The notes: generated by a model not told the origin, from the letters alone. 30,375 nt of DNA from a virus (IMGVR_UViG_3300044632_002802:1-30375), one strand, 5' to 3'; counted from the first letter of the stretch, positions 7,531-16,501 are shown. Made by a program: numbers and translations.

Positions 7531-9095
7531 GATGTAAAGTTGCTTAATAAAAACTGTTTTGCTTCTATTTTGTCTTTTATTACACCAGAGTCTTGAGCTT
7601 CTGCAAGAGCATTCTGCATCAAATTAATAAAACCCGTTTTTGGATCTTTCCCTGGAAAAATTTCCATAATTTCTTTTCCATTCAGAAGCGGTTTTATGCC
7701 AACTTTTGCTCTTTCTTCTATAAATTGCTCTATGGTTTTTATTTTATCATGCTTTCCTTTTACTTCATCATCGTAATCTACTCCACCTTTACTCATAGAA
7801 TCAGCAATAGAGTGCATGAAAGTCAACCACCAAAGTCTAGTCTTTGAATCATCTGCAATGTTCATAGATTCAAAGTCTCTCAAAAACTTACCTATAGATT
7901 TAGGACTATGCATCTCGCCATGTGGACGCATGTGCTCCTGAACTACTTTGCCGATTAAATCTCTTTCGTTGCCAAAACCAAGTCTTTTTAAAATTTCAAC
8001 TGCTAACTCCGCAGAAACATTCTCATGTCCTGGGTAAGATGAAGCTCCTGGAGTAGATTTGCTAGGACGAACTAATGACGGATCCATCTTGCCAAAATCA
8101 TGGAATATCGCAGCCATTACAGCAACTAAACGTTCTTTGTCAGAAACGCCAGCATCAATAAGCATATTATTTAAATTTTTTACAACATGCACAGTATGCT
8201 CAAGCAAATTGTACTGATGCTTTGGATTGTTTTGATCCATATGAATTGGTTTAAATCCATAAAGTTTTGTATGGTGAAAAACAGGCAAATAAAGACCACT
8301 GGAAAAGAAATGTCTTACTGCATCAGCTGGCCTTTTTCCTAAAACTAATTTTTCTAATTCTTTTCTAGCACGCTCTGGAGCAACTTTCTCAAGATAAGAC
8401 TTGTGAACTTCTGGATGCTTTAAAGCTTCTACTAAGTTATTATCTAATTCAAAGCCGTACATTTGAGATAAAAATCTTAAAGCCCTCAAAGCTCTTAGCG
8501 GATCTTCTTTTAACGTAACAATTGGGTCTACTGGAGTTCTTAAAATTCCCGTCTCTAAATCCTTGACCCCACCAACATAGTCTTCTATTTCTTCAGTATC
8601 TATGTTGTAATAAATAGCGTTAATAGTTAAATCTCTTCTTTTGACATCTTCCTTTGGATCATCAGTAGAGGATATCTCAGGGACTCTACTAGATTGATTA
8701 TATTTCTCTGTACGCATGGGTACAAATTCAACCTTAATACCGCTTATATCTATAGCACCAACTTTAAGGCCAGCGCTTGTCTTTTTTTCTCCTGGTTGAG
8801 TTTTTTCTAAGCTAACAGCATAAGGATCTTTAGTATTCACACCACCATTTTTTTGCATGTCATATTTTCTAACAATTTCTGCAATCACATTCCCATCTCC
8901 ACCAGTCACTGCTATATCTATGTCATCAGAAATTTTTCCAAGCAATCTGTCTCTTACCCAACCACCAGCTATTCTTAATTTAAGATTGGGAAAAAACATA
9001 TCTCTTGCAGACTTGATGATACTAAATATAAAGCGTTCTTGCTCAGTTAATTGAACAGAACTAGAAATTTTATTAGCTGTCTTATACCAATTCAT
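7527..9095 (-). CDS. cca: CCA-adding tRNA nucleotidyltransferase with HD domain
   Basis: This 522-aa enzyme belongs to the class II nucleotidyltransferases that add or repair the 3' CCA end of tRNA. The catalytic head shows RIAGGWVRDRLLGKISDDID at about 41-60, with Asp58 and Asp60 as the metal ligands. RRDLTINA is at 153-160, GGVKDLETGILRTP at about 175-188, the RALRALRF helix near 201-208 and the ER..KE motif near 241-246. A C-terminal HD phosphohydrolase domain is intact: His300, His332-Asp333 in FHDFGK, His357 and His388. Some bacterial CCA enzymes have such a domain with phosphatase or phosphodiesterase activity. The ATG at 9095 (MNWYKTAN) is chosen because the longer frame to 9158 runs through a terminator hairpin. 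No Shine-Dalgarno site is seen. It probably maintains tRNAs during infection. Confidence 0.92.
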   Translation of the reverse strand: MNWYKTANKISSSVQLTEQERFIFSIIKSARDMFFPNLKLRIAGGWVRDRLLGKISDDIDIAVTGGDGNVIAEIVRKYDMQKNGGVNTKDPYAVSLEKTQPGEKKTSAGLKVGAIDISGIKVEFVPMRTEKYNQSSRVPEISSTDDPKEDVKRRDLTINAIYYNIDTEEIEDYVGGVKDLETGILRTPVDPIVTLKEDPLRALRALRFLSQMYGFELDNNLVEALKHPEVHKSYLEKVAPERARKELEKLVLGKRPADAVRHFFSSGLYLPVFHHTKLYGFKPIHMDQNNPKHQYNLLEHTVHVVKNLNNMLIDAGVSDKERLVAVMAAIFHDFGKMDPSLVRPSKSTPGASSYPGHENVSAELAVEILKRLGFGNERDLIGKVVQEHMRPHGEMHSPKSIGKFLRDFESMNIADDSKTRLWWLTFMHSIADSMSKGGVDYDDEVKGKHDKIKTIEQFIEERAKVGIKPLLNGKEIMEIFPGKDPKTGFINLMQNALAEAQDSGVIKDKIEAKQFLLSNFTS

Positions 9096-9099
9096 ACGG

Positions 9100-9105
9100 A
9101 TTATA
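9100..9105 (-). promoter_or_regulatory. possible -10 element (TATAAT) of the CCA gene
   Basis: The minus strand reads TATAAT at 9105-9100, only four bases before the CCA-enzyme ATG at 9095 and just downstream of the capsid-operon terminator. Its position would put transcription initiation at or next to the ATG, giving a leaderless message, which fits the lack of a Shine-Dalgarno site. No good -35 at 17-base spacing is visible; TTGTCT lies 13 bases upstream. The call is tentative. Confidence 0.28.
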
Positions 9106-9114
9106 TTAGTACAT

Positions 9115-9151
9115 AAAAAGACAACTGCCCTCCTTTCGGAGAGCAGTTGCC
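9115..9151 (-). terminator. rho-independent terminator after the major capsid gene
   Basis: On the minus strand GGCAACTGCTCTCC and GGAGGGCAGTTGTC form a 14-pair stem (with two G-T pairs) closed by a GAAA tetraloop, followed at once by TTTTT (9119-9115). It begins 29 bases after the major capsid stop codon. This is the strongest intrinsic terminator in the window. It separates the capsid operon from the CCA gene, and it would be read into protein if the CCA gene began at 9158. Confidence 0.93.
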
Positions 9152-9180
9152 AAAACAATTCACGTGTTACTAATTATGAA

Positions 9181-10053
9181 TTAGGATGCACGATAAACTT
9201 CAATCTTCGAGATGGCGTAATCGTTCATGACAACGATTCCGACTTCTTCGTAGATAACCCAACCGAGGCGAAGCTTCTTTGGATCGTCCGCTGGGAGGAC
9301 AGTGATGTCCTGGCGGATTGGAAAGGCTCCAACGGTGTCGGGAGAAGCACATACCAAAACGGTCTGGGCGTCGAGCTGGGAGCTGACGTGGATGTCAGCA
9401 GTCCAGAGGTGGCCATAAAGACCGGTGGTAAGGATCTCACGAGTTGTAGCCTCATCGTAGAAAGTCTTGCCAAAGACACGGAAGCGAGCATACTGAAGTG
9501 GGTGAGCAACAACCTTGCTTGCGACAAGATCGTGAGTCTCAATCAAACGGTATGCAACGTTGAGCGAGTCAGTGGTCAAGTCGCCAGTGTTGCCAACGAC
9601 CTGATCATTGCGGGTATCGGCAGCAGCAATCAGAGCGCTGAAGATGTTACGATCTTCTTCCTTCTGAATGGCTTCCTTAGCCTTGATCTGGGCACGGTCA
9701 ACAATATAGAAACGACGAGCCTTGATTTCGCTCAAACGAATTGTTGGGTGAGCAGCGATCTCAAAAGTGGGGACGAGAACTTCTTCGCCTTCCTGAATCT
9801 GATCGGGAACTGCACCCTGACGGGCAATAACAGTTGCTGTAGAGGCAACATCGCGCTCATAGCGGGGTAGAGCGCCCTGTGGGAGCTCATCCACCATGAG
9901 AAGCTTGCGGCCTACAGCCTGATACTCTAACGAACGGCGGATTGGCTCCACCATGGCCTGTGCGAGAGCAGTACGGCCTTCCTCAGTAGCGAGGGCTTGG
10001 GCAATCACTGCCTCCTTCTCATCATAGGTCAAACCATCTTTATTTAATGACAT
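9181..10053 (-). CDS. major capsid protein (HK97 fold)
   Basis: This 290-aa protein has the appearance of a compact HK97-fold capsid subunit. An N-terminal helical stretch runs to about residue 50, followed by RKLLMVDELPQGALPRY, then VPTFEIAAHPTIRLSEIKAR and the long helix RAQIKAKEAIQKEEDRNIFS (about 120-140, the spine-helix region). The A-domain-like C-terminal half contains LGWVIYEEVGIVVMN. There is no obvious delta domain, consistent with scaffolding being supplied by the neighbouring 1925-aa protein. The ATG at 10053 (MSLNKDG) follows AAAGGA at good spacing; a TTG 18 bases upstream would include that site. Composition is visibly richer in G and C than neighbouring genes, with CTG, GAG, ATC and GCC codons, as expected for a gene tuned for very high expression. 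A strong terminator follows. Confidence 0.93.
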   Translation of the reverse strand: MSLNKDGLTYDEKEAVIAQALATEEGRTALAQAMVEPIRRSLEYQAVGRKLLMVDELPQGALPRYERDVASTATVIARQGAVPDQIQEGEEVLVPTFEIAAHPTIRLSEIKARRFYIVDRAQIKAKEAIQKEEDRNIFSALIAAADTRNDQVVGNTGDLTTDSLNVAYRLIETHDLVASKVVAHPLQYARFRVFGKTFYDEATTREILTTGLYGHLWTADIHVSSQLDAQTVLVCASPDTVGAFPIRQDITVLPADDPKKLRLGWVIYEEVGIVVMNDYAISKIEVYRAS

Positions 10054-10084
10054 GTTTGTATATCCTTTCAAAGTTTTATTTTAT

Positions 10085-10114
10085 TATATTGATCTCAACA
10101 AGAATACCAATATA
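10085..10114 (-). promoter_or_regulatory. inverted repeat between decoration and capsid genes
   Basis: TATATTG (10085-10091) and CAATATA (10108-10114) form a seven-pair AT-rich stem with a 16-base loop between the decoration-like stop and the capsid ribosome-binding site. No T run follows it in the minus direction. It could be an mRNA stability or processing element that separates capsid message from upstream message, but it is weak and may be chance. Confidence 0.25.
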
Positions 10115-10117
10115 AAA

Positions 10118-10687
10118 TTACTGAACATTCATGTAAAAACGAAGGAAAGTGCCGAGAGACAAGCTGCCGTTTACTGCAGCAGTGTTTCCTGCAACTCCAC
10201 CATCATCAACGCCTGGGACACCACTTGGATAAGCACGTGGTCCGTCAATGATATATCCAATCTGATTTCCCATACTGGAAGAAACACTTGTCAACTTGCC
10301 GTTACCGTTGCAGTAAAGAGCTGCACCAGCTGTATAAGATTGAGCTGTATCGTATTGGTCGGTGTAAAATTCTCCGATACCAGTATATACAGTCATCTTA
10401 CCAGAACCGACAGTTTCATTAAAGAAATCAGAAACACGGTTCTGAGTTGCACGAGTACCACCAGCAGCATTTACGACCAAAGAAGCTCCGTAGGGCTTAT
10501 TTGGACCAGTTGCTCTTGCACTGTCTGCAGCAATACCAAACACGATGTCAGTATCAGAACTCTTTCTAACTACTGAGGACTCAGCGCCTGAATTTGCGCT
10601 AAGCTTAACGCCCATTCCCTCAACAATATCAGTAGCAGTAGTTGGGAGCTGGGTTGCTATTGTGTGAAAAACTTCAATTAAAGCCAT
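10118..10687 (-). CDS. putative capsid decoration / head-stabilisation protein
   Basis: This 189-aa protein lies immediately upstream of the major capsid gene, where decoration proteins commonly sit. It is small, Gly/Ala/Ser/Thr-rich and beta-like: GVKLSANSGAESSVVRKSSD is followed by VFGIAADSARA, then YTGIGEFYTDQYDTAQ and YTAGAALYCNGNGKLTS. This layout resembles DUF2190-type and similar head decoration proteins, in which short barrels carry many small residues, though no unique signature is present. The ATG at 10687 is preceded by AAAGGAG at good spacing, among the best ribosome-binding sites in the window, consistent with an abundant virion protein. An alternative is a head fibre or minor capsid protein. 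Confidence 0.65.
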   Translation of the reverse strand: MALIEVFHTIATQLPTTATDIVEGMGVKLSANSGAESSVVRKSSDTDIVFGIAADSARATGPNKPYGASLVVNAAGGTRATQNRVSDFFNETVGSGKMTVYTGIGEFYTDQYDTAQSYTAGAALYCNGNGKLTSVSSSMGNQIGYIIDGPRAYPSGVPGVDDGGVAGNTAAVNGSLSLGTFLRFYMNVQ

Positions 10688-10721
10688 TTTTTTTATTCTC
10701 CTTTAAGAATTAATTTGCAAG

Positions 10722-13700
10722 TCATTTAAAAGCATTACGTAACTTAGCAGCCTCGCTCTCATCTGCCATCTCGACCTGCTGTTGGAGACGGAATAGAGAA
10801 GCAATCTTACCCTTCAAGTCAGTCGAAGCATTTTTATGACTGCTTACTTCGCTGATTACGAGTGGCTGCTCAACTCCACTCGACGCAACCTTCAGACCCT
10901 TGGTAGCACTTGGGCGATTAAACATCGCCTTCTCGAGGTCACGAAGCTGAGATACATCATATCTCTGGAGCTCCGAGAGCTTTGCTGGCATTTGTTCGGC
11001 TTTAATTATGCCGTTTTCAACCATTTTAGCAGCAAGCTTGATAGCAACCTCATTGCTGGCACTACTGGCCTTCTTAGATTTATAGTTTTTTGCACCGCCC
11101 TGACCATCTTGGCCGCCGGTGATTTGATTTTGTTTTTCGCCCTCAAGACCTAGTTCGGACTCGTGACCAAGTTGACCGTCACCTGCTGGAATGCTGGGAA
11201 CATCAACCTTGAAGCCTTCGCCCTTTTCAGCAGAAAGCGGCTGACCACCATTTTCTGGAACATCTGGAGTGTCGGCAGAGAAGCCCTCCTGAGTACTGTC
11301 CTTGTGAGGCTTACCATTCGATACTTGACCGATGTCTGGATCATCCTGCACTGTGTGCACAGAAAGGCCCATATCTTTAGCCAACTTAGCAAGAGCTTGA
11401 TCGAACATATTTGACGCCTTACGGTACTTGCCTGTATGGTCTTTTCCTTGACCTTGCTGGCCGCCTGTCACTGCATTCTGCATTTCACCCTTGTTTGGCT
11501 CACCTTCAAAATGTCCATCACCATATGGAATTTCTGGAGCATCGGCCTTAAAGCCTTCACCATGCTCGCCAGACAATGGCTTGCCGCCGTTGGTGGGAAC
11601 GTCAGGGGAATCGGCAGAGAAGCCTTCCTGAGCACTATCCTTGTGAGGCTTGCCGTTAGCAACTTGACCCACGTTGTCCTGTGCACTAGTCTGCTCTAAC
11701 TTGCCATTTTTAGCCTGCTTATTTAGAGCAGAACGTATTGAGTCAACATCTATATTTAGTTTGTTGACGCCTACGATACGGCCATGGCGCAATGCATTGG
11801 CCTCTTTCTCAAGTAGATTTAACTGATCATTTGTAGATGCGCTCTTAGGAGCTTCTTTCATAATATCTGCTTCTTCAATTGCAGATGGCTCCTCAAAAGA
11901 TTCTTCCATATCAGTCTCCTCCTCGGTTTCTGGTTCAGTGAGCTCTGTTTCTTCAGAGGAAGGCTCCATGCCTTCTTCTGACTCTGGCATTTCAATCTCT
12001 ACGTCGAGATCTTCGCCACCCTCCATGTCGGACATATCATCGCCCAATTCAATATTTAAATCAAAGCCTTCATCTTCATCAGTCTCATCACGATAACCTG
12101 ATGGCATTTCCTCTTCACTTGGCTCATCCATGTCCATATCCTCATCAATTTCTTCGTTGAGATCAGAATCATCGTAACCCTTTGGATTCTCAGACATGTC
12201 ATCACTGTCTTCACCCATATCCATATCTTCATCAGAATCAAATGGATCTTCTTCCATATCCTCTTCTCCGATTGCAATCTTTATTGATTGATCTTCAGAA
12301 AGAGATTCTGCATAAACTTCTTCAGGAGATATGTACTTGGATTTTAAGTCTTCGCAAGCCTGAGCAGCCTTATTGAGAGCAAGGCCATTTCTAATGAAGT
12401 CTTCTACGCATTCATGCATGCCGTCTCTTTCAGACCAAGTAGAAGCAATCTTATTAGCTAGCTTGGTTGTGTAGACATTCTCGTCAGAAAGTGATCCGCA
12501 GACACATTCTGCAAGATTCTTACCTTCACATGGACCACTAAGTGCAAGTGCATTTTCACCATATCTATTAGCAAGCTTCTCTATGCATCTTGCCATGGGG
12601 AATTCTCCGTGCACTGTAAATGCTTGCTTAAAGAAACCCTTTATGTCATCAGAAGAGGCTTCCTTAATTGTGCCCAAAAGTCCCTTGTCATTAATCTTAT
12701 TTAGCGCAGATGCCTTATCTTGCATAGACATGCCGTCAAAGCTGTCTTCAGAAATGCCAACTGAAGCAAGAGCTTTGATTATGGCATTTTTCTTACGCTG
12801 GCAAGGAGTGCAAGAAGCCTGCTTTGCAACTGGAGCCCACTCCCACTGAGCATAAACATGCTTTGGATCATTAGTCTTAGCAGCAACTCTAACTCTATAA
12901 ATTTGACCACTATCCAAACACTGCCAGTGCTCTTGATCAAGCTTAATGGTATTACGCTCACCACTGATTGGGCTAATGCTTCCAAAATCTCCCTTAGATG
13001 CAAACTTTTTCATAGTATCTGCACTAATTCTTGTAGAAGCAGCAACGGCCATGCCTCCCATGCCTGGGATACCGCCTGGAGCTGGAGCACCCATACCCAT
13101 GTCTGGAGCAGGGGATGCTGCACCTTCTCCACCTAAGCCCTTCTCTGGAGACTCTGGTTCAGCAGTTACATCTTCTTGATCAACATCACCATCGGTAATC
13201 TTGTCGAGTAGAGATGCATCTGGAACAATCTTGATTGTATAATTTAATCCACATCCAGGACCATTGCACTTGGATTTTCCTCCAAGAACGTCTACGTCCT
13301 GACCCCCACACACAACACACACTGCGCCTGGTGGCTTGGGCTTACTTTCTTCCATTTCTCCACCGCCCATATCTCCGCCTGCGAGAGGATCTGCACCCAT
13401 TGGAGCAGCACCTGCATCAGCTGGAGCTCCAACAGTGAGTGCTTCAACTCCGGGAGCGCCAGCTGGTGGAGCTCCACCTGGAAGCTGCATTCCCATGCCC
13501 ATTCCTGCTGGATTTAAACCAGCGGGCATTTGACCGCCAGCAAGCTGAGCCTGCTTTTCAAGCTTCTCAAGATCAGATAGTAAAGAAGCTCTCTTTGTCT
13601 GAACTGACTCTTCGTTTAAATCAGAAGTTACAACATTTGACTCGACTGAAGATGCCCATTTCTCAAACGCAGCTCTTTCTTGATCAGTTACCTTGGAAGC

Positions 13701-16499
13701 CATTTTGCAAGTGGCTTCAACAAGACCATTTTCTTCGTCAACGTCAACTGCAACGGGAATGATTTCGACATTCTGTCCGAGATTCTCATTCACCATATTT
13801 TGAGCAAACTTATGAACAGCTGCAATAAAATCTTTACCAGATGAAACTTCCATGCCGAGGTCATCCTCTGCACTCATGCAGACTTTGATCATTCCGTCCT
13901 CTGGCAATGACATTTCGCTAAATGCTTTACGGAACATATTTGAATCATCTTCATTCTCAGATGTTGCGCTTTCAAATCTTTCTACAGCGAGATCTTCTGC
14001 CTGCTGCATTGCCAGCTTGTTGTTGGATACGAAAGAGAGAGCTGCAAGAACATCTTCTGCAGAAGATGCACCCAGGTTGTCTCCAACAGCAGCCAAAACT
14101 GCATCTACTGGCTCAACGCCATAAACTTCTGAAGCAACTTTAGAGAAATTTGCAAGACGAGTGTTGTTTGACTTACGAGCGCTCACAGCCCATGGAGCTG
14201 CATTCATAGCAACAACCACCTTTGCCTTGTTGTGTCGTGAAGAATCGGAATTAATAAAGCTTACGCTGTTTTGTATGTCTTCAGATCCAACGCCATAAAA
14301 TGCCATCGCATCAGCAATGGCTGCCTGAGCTTGCTTTATGAGATCTTGAGCAGAGGCTTTCTTTGTGGACTTTCCAGCAAGCTGACCTTCTGTCGTGACA
14401 GTTGGCTCAGACCAACTGAATGTTTTTTGCAGCATTTCTAATTGTCCCTGCTGGGCAACTGATGTCCAATCAGAAGGAATGTTTGCGAACACTTCTCTAC
14501 TGATGTCATTCCATTGAGCTTCTGTAATCACTTCAGGGAAAGAACCCCAACGAGCCATGTATCCGCCAGTCTTAGAGTTAAGGGTGGCTTCAACAACTGT
14601 CTCATATGCAGTTCCCTGACGAGGAGTAGCTGAAGTTCCTCCAACATCACTGTAGGACTTGCCAGCACCAAGCTGCTCTTTGCTTTCGGTGGTAGCAGTG
14701 TGAGCTTCTCCCTTGCGGGCATGAATGCCCTTCATGTCAGAGAGTTGAGATTCGGTAGTAACCTCTCTCATTTCGCCTGTGCGTGACTGTGCAACTTTGT
14801 TTTGATTTGAGCTTTCCATGGATGTAATTGACTCCTCTGAAGTTTTGTTCAAGTATGAATTTAAAATTTGACGAGCGGCGTGCTTTGGATCATGATTGAT
14901 AATTTGCTGTGTTTCTGCATCGAAAGAATCTATGCTAGACCATTTAACTAAACGGTCTCCCTTTAAATAAGCAATGTGCACTTCTCCATCATTGTCTGAA
15001 GAAATAACTATTGTGTCATCGCCTTGTGTAAATTTGTATCCTGAATTTTCTGACATAAATTCTCCGTTGGTGTACATAAGACTAGATAAATTATTTAGCC
15101 TATTTGTTATACTATTAGATATTTTAATAAAATCCTTTATAGAATCTGCTTTAACTGGAATAAAATTTGGTTTAGTTACTCTGCCAATCTCATCTCCAAA
15201 TTCTTGTATTTGAGGAGAAGCAGAAGTAGGCATAGACTTAATCATTGCAGGAGCTTGCTGTTGCGGCATAGCCATGCTTGGCTGCATAGAAGGGACAGCA
15301 GCCTGCGAAGGCTGAGGCATTGCAGAAACTGGCATTTGCGTAGCGGATTGGGGCCTAGAAATAGGACTTGCTGGGGCATTTGTGCCATAAGCAATTTGAG
15401 ATTCCGTAGGACTGGGCAAAACTGCGTAGCCCATTTCAACTAATTCATCTGAGATTTTCTGGATATCAGAGCAAACTTTAACAATATCAGATACATACTC
15501 TAAGCTTACCTTGCTCTTTTGAGCCATCATAGAGCGCGCAACACGCTCAAGCTGGTTCATCGCATCATTTAATTCATTGATTTCTTGCTTACCTGCAGCT
15601 TTATGCAAGCTGCATTGTCCAGAAGCACATTCCATGCCAAATGAAGAGTCTTGGTCCATGGAAGTTCCAATCTTAGCAAGAGTGTCACGAAGGTCTGCCA
15701 CCTTCTTAAGTAAGCCAGTGGGGTTTATAATATCACTTACTAAGCAGTCATGACATGCTGGGTTGACAACAAAACTGTCTTCTATAAATTTAACACCATA
15801 GTTATGCTCAAATATCTGTTGACTGGCAAACTTGTTGTGTTTCTTTTCTCCCTTTTTGCATCCACACACTGGACATGGCTCTTCACCCGCATTGGCACTT
15901 TTGTGATATTCACATTCATGATCTCCAGTATAATTTTTCTTTTTTCTTTCTCTAATATGAGAGCAATATTCTTTTGCATTTGCAGCGCGTGTATGACATA
16001 CAGAGCAGCAAGAATACTTTACACTACAGCCCATACTGCTTCCAGTGACGTAACCAGCTTCTATGCCTCTAGCAAGTCTTGGATACGCAACTTTGTCAAC
16101 CATATTAATAGTATATATTCCACCACGAGTATCATCCCACCATGCATGAACAACTTTACCTCTAGCCTTTTCAACGTCATCGTTTTGGTGATTAACAAAT
16201 ACAGGAACTCCAATAAAAGTTTTGGCTGCTTTTTTTAATTCATTTTCACTAAAATAATCTCCATTGTCATTTACTTCATCTTTCTTAATTGCAAAAACTT
16301 TTACAAAAAGATGATCTGGATTTTCTTTGACAGCTGAAACTATATCAAATCCGCCAAGGTCTATATTCTTTATATGGTCATCAAATGTTTTTTCTTTTGA
16401 TGCAAATTTTTGAATAGGAGAAAGATTAATTTCATCCCAATTTTGCGGTAAATTTAATGGCTCTATTTGTCTTTCAGATGTAATTGTGAATTTATCCAT
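10722..16499 (-). CDS. 1925-aa prohead protease fused to scaffold-like region
   Basis: The N-terminal 260 residues resemble caudoviral capsid-maturation serine proteases: NDNGDYFSENELKKA, then VFVNHQNDD with His104, then GYVTGSSMGCSV with Ser154/155. The His-Ser spacing of about 50 is as in HK97-type proteases. Right after the Ser comes a Cys-rich insert (CCSVC, CPVCGC) that may bind zinc. Beyond residue 270 the chain looks like a scaffold: a Pro/Gln/Met linker (about 375-430), helical Ala/Lys-rich blocks, a Gly/Pro/Met linker (about 985-1057), a zinc ribbon (Cys1061, 1064, 1078, 1083), another Gly/Pro/Met stretch, a very acidic region (about 1410-1550), and two copies of a 113-residue repeat (from about 1608). 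Many K-x-A-[S/Q] motifs are scattered throughout. AAAGGC precedes the ATG. It lies between portal and capsid, as protease/scaffold genes do. Confidence 0.85.
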   Translation of the reverse strand: MDKFTITSERQIEPLNLPQNWDEINLSPIQKFASKEKTFDDHIKNIDLGGFDIVSAVKENPDHLFVKVFAIKKDEVNDNGDYFSENELKKAAKTFIGVPVFVNHQNDDVEKARGKVVHAWWDDTRGGIYTINMVDKVAYPRLARGIEAGYVTGSSMGCSVKYSCCSVCHTRAANAKEYCSHIRERKKKNYTGDHECEYHKSANAGEEPCPVCGCKKGEKKHNKFASQQIFEHNYGVKFIEDSFVVNPACHDCLVSDIINPTGLLKKVADLRDTLAKIGTSMDQDSSFGMECASGQCSLHKAAGKQEINELNDAMNQLERVARSMMAQKSKVSLEYVSDIVKVCSDIQKISDELVEMGYAVLPSPTESQIAYGTNAPASPISRPQSATQMPVSAMPQPSQAAVPSMQPSMAMPQQQAPAMIKSMPTSASPQIQEFGDEIGRVTKPNFIPVKADSIKDFIKISNSITNRLNNLSSLMYTNGEFMSENSGYKFTQGDDTIVISSDNDGEVHIAYLKGDRLVKWSSIDSFDAETQQIINHDPKHAARQILNSYLNKTSEESITSMESSNQNKVAQSRTGEMREVTTESQLSDMKGIHARKGEAHTATTESKEQLGAGKSYSDVGGTSATPRQGTAYETVVEATLNSKTGGYMARWGSFPEVITEAQWNDISREVFANIPSDWTSVAQQGQLEMLQKTFSWSEPTVTTEGQLAGKSTKKASAQDLIKQAQAAIADAMAFYGVGSEDIQNSVSFINSDSSRHNKAKVVVAMNAAPWAVSARKSNNTRLANFSKVASEVYGVEPVDAVLAAVGDNLGASSAEDVLAALSFVSNNKLAMQQAEDLAVERFESATSENEDDSNMFRKAFSEMSLPEDGMIKVCMSAEDDLGMEVSSGKDFIAAVHKFAQNMVNENLGQNVEIIPVAVDVDEENGLVEATCKMASKVTDQERAAFEKWASSVESNVVTSDLNEESVQTKRASLLSDLEKLEKQAQLAGGQMPAGLNPAGMGMGMQLPGGAPPAGAPGVEALTVGAPADAGAAPMGADPLAGGDMGGGEMEESKPKPPGAVCVVCGGQDVDVLGGKSKCNGPGCGLNYTIKIVPDASLLDKITDGDVDQEDVTAEPESPEKGLGGEGAASPAPDMGMGAPAPGGIPGMGGMAVAASTRISADTMKKFASKGDFGSISPISGERNTIKLDQEHWQCLDSGQIYRVRVAAKTNDPKHVYAQWEWAPVAKQASCTPCQRKKNAIIKALASVGISEDSFDGMSMQDKASALNKINDKGLLGTIKEASSDDIKGFFKQAFTVHGEFPMARCIEKLANRYGENALALSGPCEGKNLAECVCGSLSDENVYTTKLANKIASTWSERDGMHECVEDFIRNGLALNKAAQACEDLKSKYISPEEVYAESLSEDQSIKIAIGEEDMEEDPFDSDEDMDMGEDSDDMSENPKGYDDSDLNEEIDEDMDMDEPSEEEMPSGYRDETDEDEGFDLNIELGDDMSDMEGGEDLDVEIEMPESEEGMEPSSEETELTEPETEEETDMEESFEEPSAIEEADIMKEAPKSASTNDQLNLLEKEANALRHGRIVGVNKLNIDVDSIRSALNKQAKNGKLEQTSAQDNVGQVANGKPHKDSAQEGFSADSPDVPTNGGKPLSGEHGEGFKADAPEIPYGDGHFEGEPNKGEMQNAVTGGQQGQGKDHTGKYRKASNMFDQALAKLAKDMGLSVHTVQDDPDIGQVSNGKPHKDSTQEGFSADTPDVPENGGQPLSAEKGEGFKVDVPSIPAGDGQLGHESELGLEGEKQNQITGGQDGQGGAKNYKSKKASSASNEVAIKLAAKMVENGIIKAEQMPAKLSELQRYDVSQLRDLEKAMFNRPSATKGLKVASSGVEQPLVISEVSSHKNASTDLKGKIASLFRLQQQVEMADESEAAKLRNAFK
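11055..11680 (-). repeat. two-copy 339-bp (113-residue) repeat inside the scaffold gene
   Basis: The protein reads VGQVANGKPHKDSAQEGFSA in copy one and IGQVSNGKPHKDSTQEGFSA in copy two, offset by 339 bases. The match continues through DSPDVP/DTPDVP, NGGKPLS/NGGQPLS, GEGFKADAP/GEGFKVDVP and NAVTGGQQGQG/NQITGGQDGQG, each ending near a KAS motif. The copies differ at many third positions, so the duplication is old and selected at the protein level. The repeat is rich in Gly, Asp and Pro and probably flexible. Function unknown. Confidence 0.9.
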
Positions 16500-16501
16500 T
16501 T

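Noticed and set aside
9096-9158. Upstream TTG start for the CCA gene
   Set aside because: It would translate through the terminator hairpin and T run, and the N-terminus from 9095 gives the normal domain layout.
9388-9870. Long plus-strand open frame opposite the major capsid gene
   Set aside because: It mirrors the codon bias of the capsid gene, has no ribosome-binding site, and its translation has no family resemblance.
10052-10576. 174-codon plus-strand open frame opposite the decoration-like gene
   Set aside because: Ser/Thr/Cys-rich translation typical of an antisense shadow, opposite a gene with a strong ribosome-binding site.
15750-16238. 162-codon plus-strand open frame opposite the prohead protease domain
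   Set aside because: Hydrophobic antisense shadow of a region with clear protease motifs on the minus strand.
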